Source: Spirochaetota bacterium (GTDB lineage Bacteria; Spirochaetota; Spirochaetia; Treponematales; UBA12059). From it: DNA of 64,000 nt. Below, in pieces: positions 17,376 to 25,164 of the stretch. The notes under the pieces are model-generated. The model did no database searches. It was not told the DNA's origin and saw only the letters and a list, made by a program, of their open reading frames with translations. The translations under genes were made by a program, and so were the position numbers. Location of the stretch: the NCBI GenBank assembly GCA_022703505.1, contig JAKLDN010000005.1, positions 1-64,000 of the forward strand, written 5' to 3'. Position 1 is the first letter of the stretch. Every line of letters starts with the position of its first letter.

Positions 17376-18116
17376 ATGTCCAGATCCCGGCGACCGATGC
17401 GATACCTGCCCGCCCTGCCGGCGGCCGCGATCCTTCTCGCGGCCCTGTCCTCCTGCGCGGCGGGCCTCTCCCTGGCCGTGAACCCCGACGGGTCGGGGAC
17501 CCTGGCCGTGGACGCCCGGATCCCCGACGCTGCGGCGGCCCGCCTGCGGTCCTACGCGGCCGCCGGGACCCCGGGTTCCGCTCCGACGGCGCCCCTCTTC
17601 GACACCGCCGCGGTCCGCCGAGAGACCGCCCGACGCGGGCTGGCCGCGGTATCCGTGGAAACCCCCACCCCGAACCGTTTCCGGGGCAGCTTCTCCTTCC
17701 GGAGCCTGGCGGAACTGGCCGCGGACCCCGAACTGGCGGAGTCGGGCATTCTGCGGGTGGGATCGAAGGACGGCGTCACCGCCCTGTCCTTCCGGCTTTC
17801 CCGGGACAACGCCCGATCCCTGCCCCTGCTCTTCCCCGGGCTGGATCCCTACGTGTTGGAGGCCCTCTCGCCTCCGGCCCTGGATCCCTATCCCGTGTCG
17901 GCCTCCGAGTACCGGGAGATGCTCCAGGCCCTCCTGGGCACGGCGGCCCTGGGGGAACTGGATTCCGCGGAGATCCGTATCCAGGTCCGGGCCCCCGACC
18001 CCGTGCTCCGCCACGCGGGAGGCGCGGTCTCGGACCGCACCTTCACCGCGGTCCTGCACCTGATGGACATCCTGGTCCTGGAAAAACCGATGGAGTTCTC
18101 CGTATCCTGGAGGTAG
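17376..18116 (+). CDS. Lipoprotein, unknown
   Basis: 246-aa predicted lipoprotein with a long signal peptide and lipobox ALSSC (Cys27). The mature part starts SLAVNPDGSGTLAVDARIPD, a beta-strand pattern seen in exported proteins that measure or bind something at the membrane. A helical middle section follows (LDPYVLEALSPPALDPYPVS) and then more strands (FTAVLHLMDILVLEKPMEFS). I know of similar hypothetical lipoproteins in treponemes but no function. An ATG with GAGAGG upstream fixes the start. It converges on a sensor kinase, with a GC-rich hairpin between the stops. Confidence 0.75.
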   Translation: MSRSRRPMRYLPALPAAAILLAALSSCAAGLSLAVNPDGSGTLAVDARIPDAAAARLRSYAAAGTPGSAPTAPLFDTAAVRRETARRGLAAVSVETPTPNRFRGSFSFRSLAELAADPELAESGILRVGSKDGVTALSFRLSRDNARSLPLLFPGLDPYVLEALSPPALDPYPVSASEYREMLQALLGTAALGELDSAEIRIQVRAPDPVLRHAGGAVSDRTFTAVLHLMDILVLEKPMEFSVSWR

Positions 18117-18138
18117 CCCGGGAGGCCGCTTCCCGGGC
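18116..18138. terminator. Bidirectional hairpin between convergent genes
   Basis: GCCCGGGA (18116-18123) pairs with TCCCGGGC (18131-18138) around a 7-nt loop, immediately after the lipoprotein stop and 9 nt from the kinase stop on the other strand. There is no T tract, so it may act as a roadblock or 3'-end stabiliser. Confidence 0.45.
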
Positions 18139-18146
18139 CGGCCCGA

Positions 18147-20045
18147 TCAAGCCTTGAACCGGACGACGCCGGTCGTCCCCTCGCCGCCCCGGATCGAGAA
18201 ACTGCCGTTGAGCTGCTCGGCCAGCATCCGGACCAGCTGGAGGCCGAAGCCCGTCGAGGATTCCGGATCGAACCCTTCGGGAAGGCCTCGGCCGTCGTCC
18301 TTCACTTCCAGGACGATCTCGTTCCCCTCCCGGGCCACCCGGATCCCCAGGCTACCCCGATCGCGCCCCGGGAAGGCGTGTTTCATGGAATTCGTGATCA
18401 ACTCGTTGACGATGGTCCCCAGGGGGAAGACGGTCCGGGTCCCGAGTTCGAATTCCTGTATGTCCGGTTCGATCCGGATCCTCCCGGTATCCGGGAAGAG
18501 GTCCAGGATGGCGGCCAGCAATCCTTCCAGATACTCCCGGACGGAGACCTCCCGGTAGTCCCCGCTGACCAGGAGCTTGTCGTAGACCACCCGCATGCTC
18601 TCCACCCGGGCCGCGGCGTCCAGGATGGCGGTGCGGGAAGCGTCGTCGGGTACGGAATCAAGCTGGAGCCGGAGGACTCCCCCGATGGAGGCGAGGTTGT
18701 TCTTGATCCGGTGGTGGACCTCCCGGAGCAGGGTCTCCTTTTCCCGTAGCTGCCGCTCCAGGGCGTCCTCGGCCCGGCGCCGCCGGACGGTCTTCCAGAC
18801 GGCGTCCATCATAAGGGTCAGCTGGCGGACATCCGACTCGTCGTACTCCGCCTCCTTGTTGGCCACCCCCGCCACGGCGATGATCCTGCCTTCATCGAAG
18901 ACGGGCACGGTCAGGAAGCGGCGCAGCGGGGCATGCCCCTCGGGAAGACCCTTCTTGAGGGGGCTCGGCGCGGCATACTCGTTGACCAAGATCGGCTTCC
19001 TCTGCCGGACGGCCTCCCCCCAGATTCCGGTCTTGTCGAGTTCGTACACGGTCTGCTTTTCCAGGACCGTGCATTGATGCAGAACCTCCTTGGACCAGGT
19101 GTTCAGGGTGAACAGCTTCCGATCCTCGTCGTACAGGTAGATGTACCCGATCCGGCTTTCGGTCAGGAGGATGGCCTCGTCCAGTGCGTAGTCCAGGAGG
19201 TCCTGGATGTCCCGGGCGGGGTACTGGTTGATCCTCAGGAGGCTGGCCAGTCGGGCCTCGCTCCGACGGATCTCGCGGTCCGCCCGCACCCGTTCCGTCC
19301 TGTCCCGGGCTATACTGAGCATCGCGAAGCGTCCGCCCCAGTCCGCCGTCTGGACCGTCACCTCCAGGGGGAGGAGCGTGCCGTCTTTCCGCCGGTGGGT
19401 CACTTCGAACGTGGCTTCCCCGGCGTCCCGGATTTTCCGGATACGTTCCTCGATGAGCACCTCGCTCTCCGGCACGTCCAGGTCGTGGAGGTTGAGGGCC
19501 ATGAACTCGTCCTCGGAGTATCCGTGAAGGGCGAAGGTCCTGCGGTTGGCATAGAGGAAGGCGCCGGATTCGTCGTGGATCGTGATGGAGTCCGGGGCGG
19601 CGTCCAGGAGCCGGCCCAGCAGGGTGATGCGCTCCTCCTTGGCCCGGGCCTGCACCTTCGCCTCGAAGAGCCGGAAGGCCATCTTGATGGACGCCACAAG
19701 GACGTTCTCGTCCGAGTTCTTGACCACGTAGCCGTAGGAGGTGATCCCCTCGGTCCGTTCCACCACCTCCCGTTCGGTGTGCGAGGAAAGGAAGATCAGG
19801 GGAAGGTCCCGGGCCGCCAGGATCCGCTTCGCTGCTTCCGTGCCGTCGATGCCCGCTCCCAGGTTGATGTCCATGAGGACCAGGTCGACGTCCTGCTCGG
19901 AGGCGGCCGCGACCGCCCCTTCCCCGTCCGCTGCGGTCCGGACCCGGAAACCGTACCTCTCCAGGGTCCTCCGCTCCGCCAGAGCTATGAGGGCCTCGTC
20001 CTCGACGAGGAGCAGGGTCTTCAAAGGGCCGGCGTCGGGGGTCAT
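18147..20045 (-). CDS. Hybrid sensor kinase: REC-PAS-GAF-HisKA_2-HATPase
   Basis: 632-aa soluble kinase. An N-terminal receiver (about 8-125) has the acidic pair E15 D16, phospho-acceptor D59 in LVLMDINLG, and K109. A PAS domain (about 140-255, DESGAFLYANRRTFALHGYS) is followed by a GAF domain (about 275-420). The HisKA_2 dimerisation motif HHRIKNNLASIGGV has its histidines at 444-445. The ATPase domain shows an N box (IVNELITNSMKHAF), KDDGRGLPEG and STGFGLQLV. A receiver at the N-terminus of a HisKA_2 kinase suggests that an upstream phosphorelay tunes it. No response regulator gene adjoins it. It senses a cytosolic signal through PAS/GAF. Confidence 0.93.
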   Translation of the reverse strand: MTPDAGPLKTLLLVEDEALIALAERRTLERYGFRVRTAADGEGAVAAASEQDVDLVLMDINLGAGIDGTEAAKRILAARDLPLIFLSSHTEREVVERTEGITSYGYVVKNSDENVLVASIKMAFRLFEAKVQARAKEERITLLGRLLDAAPDSITIHDESGAFLYANRRTFALHGYSEDEFMALNLHDLDVPESEVLIEERIRKIRDAGEATFEVTHRRKDGTLLPLEVTVQTADWGGRFAMLSIARDRTERVRADREIRRSEARLASLLRINQYPARDIQDLLDYALDEAILLTESRIGYIYLYDEDRKLFTLNTWSKEVLHQCTVLEKQTVYELDKTGIWGEAVRQRKPILVNEYAAPSPLKKGLPEGHAPLRRFLTVPVFDEGRIIAVAGVANKEAEYDESDVRQLTLMMDAVWKTVRRRRAEDALERQLREKETLLREVHHRIKNNLASIGGVLRLQLDSVPDDASRTAILDAAARVESMRVVYDKLLVSGDYREVSVREYLEGLLAAILDLFPDTGRIRIEPDIQEFELGTRTVFPLGTIVNELITNSMKHAFPGRDRGSLGIRVAREGNEIVLEVKDDGRGLPEGFDPESSTGFGLQLVRMLAEQLNGSFSIRGGEGTTGVVRFKA

Positions 20046-20123
20046 ATCGAATTAAGTATTTCGCATCCTCGCCGAATGTCAAACGAGGTACATGGCGAGA
20101 CGGGAACGGGTCCAGAATGAAAC

Positions 20124-20960
20124 CTAGGGAGTCGAACCGATTCCGGTTTCCTTCCGCAGGAATGCGGACAAAGCCTCGAGCATCCCGACTCCGGAAGGGC
20201 TCGCATACTCTGGAGCGTCGCCGGCTCCAGCGGAACGCTGCAGCTCGGCTATAGCCTCCAGGCAACCCTCGATGGGAACCTCGACGAGGGCGTAGATCTT
20301 CCTCGTGGAGACGAAGTCCGTATCCTTTGGAGCCGCGTTCGGGGCTCGCCGGAGGATCTCGATCCAGTAGGTAGAAAGGCGTGACCCGGAAGAGAGACTG
20401 CGGGCGAGATCATCCGCCAGGATCGCCGCGGTCGCACGATCCGAATCCGACGGATTCTCCAGAGTCGAAACAACAAAGGGCAGTATGGTATCCCGAAGTA
20501 CCCGTTCAACTGTCAACTTCTTCGTCGAAGCCATGCTGGCCCTCGAGTACCGTAGCGCCAGGAAACCGGAATACTGAGGGAGACCGGTGAGCAGAAGGCG
20601 CTCGTCCGTCACCCATTCGGGGATGGGCTTCTCGGGGTCGGATCGCCCCTTAAGGAAGACGGTGTGCCCCAGGGTCCGGCCTTTGAGGTATTTGTCCAAG
20701 GATAGCACCGCGAAGCGGCCACTCGGGTAGGTCGCCAGCTCATAGAAACTACCCTGCCAGGAAAATCTGTATCCGTCCGGTGAAAATGCGGGCAGACTCA
20801 TGCGTTCCACTTTATGCCCGGCCGTTGAGATCACCGTCAGTTCCCCGTCTGCCGATTGTCGGACCGGGAAGCGAAGCTCCTCGGCCGTGCCCATCGCGGA
20901 GAGGGACAGCGCGGAAACCAGGAACATCAGGGCGGGAAGGGATTTGCGGGCGATGGGCAT
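20124..20960 (-). CDS. Exported hypothetical protein of lower GC
   Basis: 278-aa protein with an N-terminal signal peptide (MPIARKSLPALMFLVSALSL, then SAMGTAEE). The mature region holds RFPVRQSADGELTVIS and a central YRFSWQGSFYELATYPSGRFAVLSLDKY-like beta section (quoted only in part), then a helical C-terminus. I recognise no family. The ATG at 20960 has a GGAGGA site, better than the ATG 27 nt upstream. Codon use is visibly less GC-biased than in neighbouring genes (AT-rich third positions around 20440-20560), which suggests recent acquisition or relaxed selection. Confidence 0.65.
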   Translation of the reverse strand: MPIARKSLPALMFLVSALSLSAMGTAEELRFPVRQSADGELTVISTAGHKVERMSLPAFSPDGYRFSWQGSFYELATYPSGRFAVLSLDKYLKGRTLGHTVFLKGRSDPEKPIPEWVTDERLLLTGLPQYSGFLALRYSRASMASTKKLTVERVLRDTILPFVVSTLENPSDSDRATAAILADDLARSLSSGSRLSTYWIEILRRAPNAAPKDTDFVSTRKIYALVEVPIEGCLEAIAELQRSAGAGDAPEYASPSGVGMLEALSAFLRKETGIGSTP

Positions 20961-21073
20961 CGTATCCTCCACGGCCATCCTATCCAATTGTCAGTACCCA
21001 ATCAAGCGAGCCCGGCTACCGAAGCACCCCCGACTCCTGGACAGCGGCCGCACCCTCGGCTACCATTCCCGGC

Positions 21074-21925
21074 ATGAAAGGCGTCATCGTCGCGGCGGGC
21101 TACGGTACCCGCTTCCTGCCGGTCACCAAGACGGTCCCCAAGGAGATGCTTCCCCTCCTCACGAAGCCCAGCATCGCCTTCGTGGTGGAGGAGTTCGCGG
21201 CCTCGGGGATCCGGGACATCCTGATTCTGACCAGCCGGCGCAAGAAGGCCCTGGAGGACTTCTTCGACCGGGATCCGGAGCTGGAATCCGTGTTCAAGGC
21301 CGAAGGCGCGGCGGGCAAGCTCGAGCGGATCGCCCCGCCCGCGGTCAACGTATCCTTCGTCCGCCAGCCCGAGATGCGGGGCACGGGCCACGCCCTGCTC
21401 CAGGCAGCACCCTGGCTGGGCGGGGATCCTTGCGTGGTGGCCTATCCCGACGACCTCCATTTCGGCTCGCCCCCCCTGGCCCGCCAGCTCATGGACGTGT
21501 ACGAGCGCACGGGGTGCTCCGTGCTCTCGGGACTCCACGAGCCCGGGGACGTGTCCCGCTACGGGGTCATCGACCCCGCCCCGGACGGCGTCCATGTCCG
21601 GGGCTTCGTGGAAAAGCCCGCCCCGGGGACCGAGCCCAGCCGGGAGATCTCCCTGGGCCGGTACCTGTACACTCCGGAATTCTTCGAGATCCTTGCGGAG
21701 GGCTGGGCCAGGCATACGGGAGGGGAATACTACCACGCCTACGCCCTGGACAGACTCATCGCCGCGGGAAAGGTCGCCTGGGCCCCGGTCACGGGCACCC
21801 GCCTGGACACCGGGGATCCCGCGGGTTTCCTGGACGCCCTGCTGCGCTTCGCCTGGGAGGATCCGGGATACCGAAGCGTCCTCGAATCCTTCATCCGGGA
21901 AAAAACCGGGAAGCCGGCCCTATGA
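21074..21925 (+). CDS. galU: UTP-glucose-1-phosphate uridylyltransferase
   Basis: 283-aa cytosolic nucleotidyltransferase making UDP-glucose from UTP and glucose-1-phosphate for glycan and envelope synthesis. The N-terminal nucleotide motif is VAAGYGTRFLPVTKTVPKEM. MRGTGHALLQAAPWL and the metal-binding YPDDLHFGS region follow, then RYGVIDPAPDGVHVRGFVEK. The C-terminal LDTGDPAGFLDALLRFA is typical of GalU. It differs from dTDP-glucose synthases in lacking their YRPLD motif. The start ATG follows a GC-rich leader with a weak site. It is followed after 22 nt by a monooxygenase-fold gene and may be co-transcribed with it. Confidence 0.92.
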   Translation: MKGVIVAAGYGTRFLPVTKTVPKEMLPLLTKPSIAFVVEEFAASGIRDILILTSRRKKALEDFFDRDPELESVFKAEGAAGKLERIAPPAVNVSFVRQPEMRGTGHALLQAAPWLGGDPCVVAYPDDLHFGSPPLARQLMDVYERTGCSVLSGLHEPGDVSRYGVIDPAPDGVHVRGFVEKPAPGTEPSREISLGRYLYTPEFFEILAEGWARHTGGEYYHAYALDRLIAAGKVAWAPVTGTRLDTGDPAGFLDALLRFAWEDPGYRSVLESFIREKTGKPAL

Positions 21926-21947
21926 CGCGGGGCCGGAGGGAGGAACC

Positions 21948-22256
21948 ATGAAGGTCGTGCTGGTCCGAATACAGGTCAAGCCGGGCGCCGAGGAGGCCTT
22001 CCTGGCGGCCACCCTGGAGAACGCCCGGGCTTCCAACCGTGAGCCCGGGGTGGCCCGGTTCGACGTGCTCCGGGACGCGGGGGACCCTTCCCGCTTCGTC
22101 CTTGTGGAGGCCTACCGGGACGAGGAAGCCCCCGCCCGGCACAAGGAGACCGCCCACTACCTCCGGTGGAAGGAGATCGCCGAACCCCTCATGGCCGGGG
22201 AACGGACCCGGGAGTTCTACGAAGGCGCCTACGTCCCGGAGCGGGACCTCCGGTGA
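21948..22256 (+). CDS. Antibiotic biosynthesis monooxygenase (ABM) domain protein
   Basis: 102-aa small alpha/beta dimeric ferredoxin-like-fold protein. The sequence follows the ABM pattern: VVLVRIQVKPGAEEAFLAAT, NREPGVARFDVLRDAGDPSR, then YRDEEAPARHKETAHYLRW. Homologues include YgiN/LsrG-type enzymes that act on quinols or small carbonyl compounds. No catalytic residue can be assigned with confidence. The stop overlaps the start of the downstream alcohol dehydrogenase (GTGA), so the two are translationally coupled and may act on the same metabolite. Confidence 0.85.
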   Translation: MKVVLVRIQVKPGAEEAFLAATLENARASNREPGVARFDVLRDAGDPSRFVLVEAYRDEEAPARHKETAHYLRWKEIAEPLMAGERTREFYEGAYVPERDLR

Positions 22257-23461
22257 CCTGGGGATTCGGAGGACCCGGGGAGATCCTCTTCGGGGAGGGC
22301 GCCGTACGGGAGCTCGGCAAGCGGGCCGCCGCCCTGGGGACCCGGGCCTTCGTGGTGACCGGCCGGGATCCCGGCCGGGCCGCCGCGGCCCTGGATTCCC
22401 TGCAGGCCGCCGGTCTTGAGGTCGCGGTATTCCCCGCCCCCGGGGAACCCACCTTCACCGTCCTGCGATCCGCCCTGGCGGAGGCCCGGAAGTACGCCGG
22501 TCCGCCCGCCGAGGGCGCGCACGATGCAAGCGATCCGGCGGCTCCGCCTCCCGGGCTCGTCGTGGTCGGCTTCGGAGGGGGCAGCGCCCTGGACCTGGCC
22601 AAGGGTCTGGGCATCCTGCTTTCGAATCCCGGGGACCCCCTGGACTACGCGGAGGTGATCGGCGCAGGCCGGCCCTTCACGGCCCCCTCGGTCCCCGTGA
22701 TCGCCGTGCCCACCACCGCGGGCACCGGAAGCGAGGCGACCAAGAACGCCGTCTTCGCGGAACCCTCCCGGGGCGTGAAGGTATCCCTCCGGTCACCGCA
22801 CATGTATCCGCGGCTGGCCCTGGTGGATCCCGGGCTCTGCCTGGGGCTCCCATCCGAAGTCACGGCCTTCACCGGGCTGGACGCCCTGACCCAGGTCCTC
22901 GAGCCCTTCGTCTGCCTCAAGGCGAACCCCGCGACCGACGCCCTCTGTGCGGCCGCCCTGGCGGAAACGGCGCCGGCCTTGCGCCGGGCCTTCCGGGACG
23001 GCGGCGACCTGGCCGCGCGCTCGATCCTATCCCGGGTCTCCCTGTTCAGCGGCCTGGCCCTGGGGAACGCGGGTCTCGGGGCCATGCACGGCTTGGCGGC
23101 CCCCCTGGGCGGACGCTTCCCGGTGCCCCACGGGGCCGCCTGCGCGGCCCTCCTGGCGCCGGCCGCGGCGGTCAACATCCGGGCCCTCCGGAACCGCGAC
23201 TCCGGAGGCCCCGCCCTGGACCGCTACGCCCGGGCCGCCCGCCTGGTGACCGGGAACGCCGCGGCCGGGCCGGAAGACCTCCCGGCCGCCCTGGCGGACC
23301 TGGCCGCAGACCTGGGCATCCCCGGGCTTTCCGTCTGGGGCGTCCGGGAGGCCGACCTGCCCGGAATCGCGGCGGACGCGGGGACTTCCAGCTCCATGAA
23401 GGCGAATCCCGTCGCACTCTCGGCTCCGGAGACCGAGGGCATCCTCCGGGCGGCGCTGTAA
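22253..23461 (+). CDS. Iron-containing (group III) alcohol dehydrogenase
   Basis: 402-aa NAD(P)-dependent dehydrogenase of the Fe-ADH/maleylacetate reductase superfamily. The nucleotide motif VVGFGGGSALDLAKGLG and the PTTAGTGSEATKNAVF segment are clear. The metal site keeps Asp in TGLDALTQ, His in GAMHGLAAPLGG and His in PVPHGAA, but the usual His four residues after the Asp is Gln (DALTQ). The GTG at 22253 overlaps the ABM stop. An insertion rich in Pro and Ala (about 80-100) is unusual. It probably reduces an aldehyde or oxidises an alcohol; substrate and metal are not determined. Confidence 0.9.
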   Translation: MTWGFGGPGEILFGEGAVRELGKRAAALGTRAFVVTGRDPGRAAAALDSLQAAGLEVAVFPAPGEPTFTVLRSALAEARKYAGPPAEGAHDASDPAAPPPGLVVVGFGGGSALDLAKGLGILLSNPGDPLDYAEVIGAGRPFTAPSVPVIAVPTTAGTGSEATKNAVFAEPSRGVKVSLRSPHMYPRLALVDPGLCLGLPSEVTAFTGLDALTQVLEPFVCLKANPATDALCAAALAETAPALRRAFRDGGDLAARSILSRVSLFSGLALGNAGLGAMHGLAAPLGGRFPVPHGAACAALLAPAAAVNIRALRNRDSGGPALDRYARAARLVTGNAAAGPEDLPAALADLAADLGIPGLSVWGVREADLPGIAADAGTSSSMKANPVALSAPETEGILRAAL

Positions 23462-23529
23462 CGGGAACCGAGAGTCTCGAAGCGCCGGCCCGCCCCGGGG
23501 CCCCGTGGGCTTCCAACCTCGAAACACCC

Positions 23530-23558
23530 TAGACGGAAAAGCCCGAAGGGGCTATTAT
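23530..23558 (+). promoter_or_regulatory. Candidate promoter for the Mrp-DUF134 pair
   Basis: TAGACG (23530-23535), a 17-nt spacer and TATTAT (23553-23558) lie 30 nt before the ATG at 23589. A small stem AGCCC-GAAG-GGGCT overlaps the spacer and could end transcription from the alcohol dehydrogenase gene. GGCATA (23561) and TATGCC (23583-23588) form an inverted repeat spanning the ribosome-binding site. Confidence 0.45.
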
Positions 23559-23588
23559 TTGGCATAAGCCCATTAAAGAGGATATGCC

Positions 23589-24377
23589 ATGAACGAGGAG
23601 AAAGGCGCGGGAAACGCGAATCCCCGTATAGCCCGGGTCGTCGGGGTTGCCAGCGGCAAGGGGGGCGTGGGCAAGTCCACCATCGCCGTCCTCCTGGCCC
23701 AGGCCCTGGCGGCCAAGGGTTCCCGGGTGGGGATCCTGGACGCGGACATCACGGGCCCCAGCGTGCCCCGCCTTCTGGGGGTGGATTCCTTCCGCGCCGA
23801 GGCGGACGACGGCAAACTCGTGCCGATCAAGTCCGACGACGGGATCGAGGTGATGTCCATCAACTTCCTGATCGAGGAGGAGACCCGGCCGGTCATCTGG
23901 CGCGGCCCCCTTTTGTCCCAGGCGGTCAAGCAGTTCTGGACCGACACGGCCTGGGGAGACCTGGACTGGCTGATCGTGGACCTGCCCCCGGGCACCAGCG
24001 ATGTCATGCTGACGGCCCTCCAGAGCCTCCCCTTCGACGGCCTTCTGTTCGCGGCCACGCCCCAGGACTTCGTGTCCATGATCGTGGCCAAGGCCGTCCA
24101 CATGGCCGGTCAGACGGACACCCGGACCCTCGGCCTGGTGTTGAACATGGTATCCATGGTCTGCCCGCACTGCGGGAAGGAGATACCCCTGTTCACCGGC
24201 GGAGGTACCGACGACCCGGACCTGGGCATACCCGTCCTGGCCCGGATGCCCTGGCGGGCCGACCTGGCCCAAAAGCGCCACCTCCTCTGGGACGGCCTGT
24301 CCGAAGAGGTCCGCAGGACCGCTTCGGACCTGGCCGAGGGCGTCGCAGGAACCCTGGCCCGGGCGGAGGTACGGTAG
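23589..24377 (+). CDS. Mrp/Nbp35 family P-loop ATPase
   Basis: 262-aa cytosolic ATPase of the Mrp/ApbC/Nbp35 group, which carries or loads iron-sulfur clusters. The deviant Walker A is ASGKGGVGKSTIAV (residues about 20-33). Switch regions follow: ILDADITGPSVPRLLG and WLIVDLPPGTSDVMLT. The cluster-binding CPHC motif (VCPHCGKEIPLF) is present near residue 197. The size and lack of an N-terminal DUF59 domain fit the short archaeal-type Mrp. It lies 1 nt from a DUF134-NifX gene, a widespread partnership, so the two probably handle Fe-S or metal clusters together. Confidence 0.93.
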   Translation: MNEEKGAGNANPRIARVVGVASGKGGVGKSTIAVLLAQALAAKGSRVGILDADITGPSVPRLLGVDSFRAEADDGKLVPIKSDDGIEVMSINFLIEEETRPVIWRGPLLSQAVKQFWTDTAWGDLDWLIVDLPPGTSDVMLTALQSLPFDGLLFAATPQDFVSMIVAKAVHMAGQTDTRTLGLVLNMVSMVCPHCGKEIPLFTGGGTDDPDLGIPVLARMPWRADLAQKRHLLWDGLSEEVRRTASDLAEGVAGTLARAEVR

Positions 24378-24378
24378 C

Positions 24379-25056
24379 ATGCCCCGCCCCGTCTCGGAGC
24401 GCCGCGTCCGGGGCTGGCCCCGGTCCCGGGCCTTCAAGCCCGCGGGGATACCCCTGCGGGAACTCGAGACCGTGATCCTGACCCTGGACGAGCTCGAGTC
24501 GGTCCGCCTGGCGGACCTTGAGGGGCTCTACCAGGAAGCCGCGGCGGCCCGTATGGGCGTATCCCGGCAGACATTCGGGCGCATCGTAGAAACCGCGCGC
24601 CGCAAGATCGCGGACGCCCTGGTGAACGGAAAGGCGCTGGAAATAGACGGAGGAATCGTACAGATGGCCGAGACGGACATGAACGAGTACAGGATCGCCG
24701 TCCCCACCCGGGACGGGATGGTGGACCCCCATTTCGGGTCCTGCCGGGGCTTCACCCTCTTCGACGTCAAGGACGGGACCGTGGTCAAGGAGGAGTACTT
24801 CCCCGCTCCCGAGGGTGCGGGCTGCAAGAGCGCCGCCGCCTCGACCTTAGCCAAGGCCGGGGTCCGGGTGATGCTGGCCGGCGGCATGGGCGAAGGCGCC
24901 GTGCGGGTGATGGCATCCTTCGGGATCACCCCCGTGCGGGGGGTCACAGGTCCTGTGCGCCCCGTCGCGGAGGCCTGGGCCGCCGGGAAGCTCTCCGACT
25001 CCGGGGAGGTCTGCTCCCACGACCACGAAGGACACGACTGCTCGCACCACTCCTAG
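24379..25056 (+). CDS. DUF134-NifX/NifB-C domain fusion
   Basis: 225-aa two-domain protein. Residues 1-95 are DUF134: RxFKPAGIPLRELE, DELESVRLADLEG, and a helix-turn-helix in QEAAAARMGVSRQTFGRIV. Residues about 105-205 are a dinitrogenase iron-molybdenum cofactor-type domain (RIAVPTRDGMVDPHFGSC, GAGCKSAAASTLAKAGVRVM, GMGEGAVRVMASFGI). The tail CSHDHEGHDCSHHS is a His/Cys metal-binding end. In NifX-like proteins this fold holds metal clusters. Fusion to a DNA-binding-type domain suggests a cluster- or metal-responsive regulator. An SD overlaps the Mrp stop. No nif genes are in the window. Confidence 0.9.
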   Translation: MPRPVSERRVRGWPRSRAFKPAGIPLRELETVILTLDELESVRLADLEGLYQEAAAARMGVSRQTFGRIVETARRKIADALVNGKALEIDGGIVQMAETDMNEYRIAVPTRDGMVDPHFGSCRGFTLFDVKDGTVVKEEYFPAPEGAGCKSAAASTLAKAGVRVMLAGGMGEGAVRVMASFGITPVRGVTGPVRPVAEAWAAGKLSDSGEVCSHDHEGHDCSHHS

Positions 25057-25092
25057 GGGATCCCGCGGCACGGCGGAAGCCCGAAGCCTTCG

Positions 25093-25123
25093 AACCGCCC
25101 CGGATCCCGGGGCGGTTTTCTTT
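25093..25123 (+). terminator. Rho-independent terminator after the DUF134-NifX gene
   Basis: AACCGCCCCGG (25093-25103), loop ATC, CCGGGGCGGTT (25107-25117), then TTCTTTC. This is the most classical terminator in the window and lies 36 nt after the stop. Confidence 0.9.
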
Positions 25124-25164
25124 CACGCCCCCGGCCGCGCTATACTGGAATCCGGAGGCCGCCT

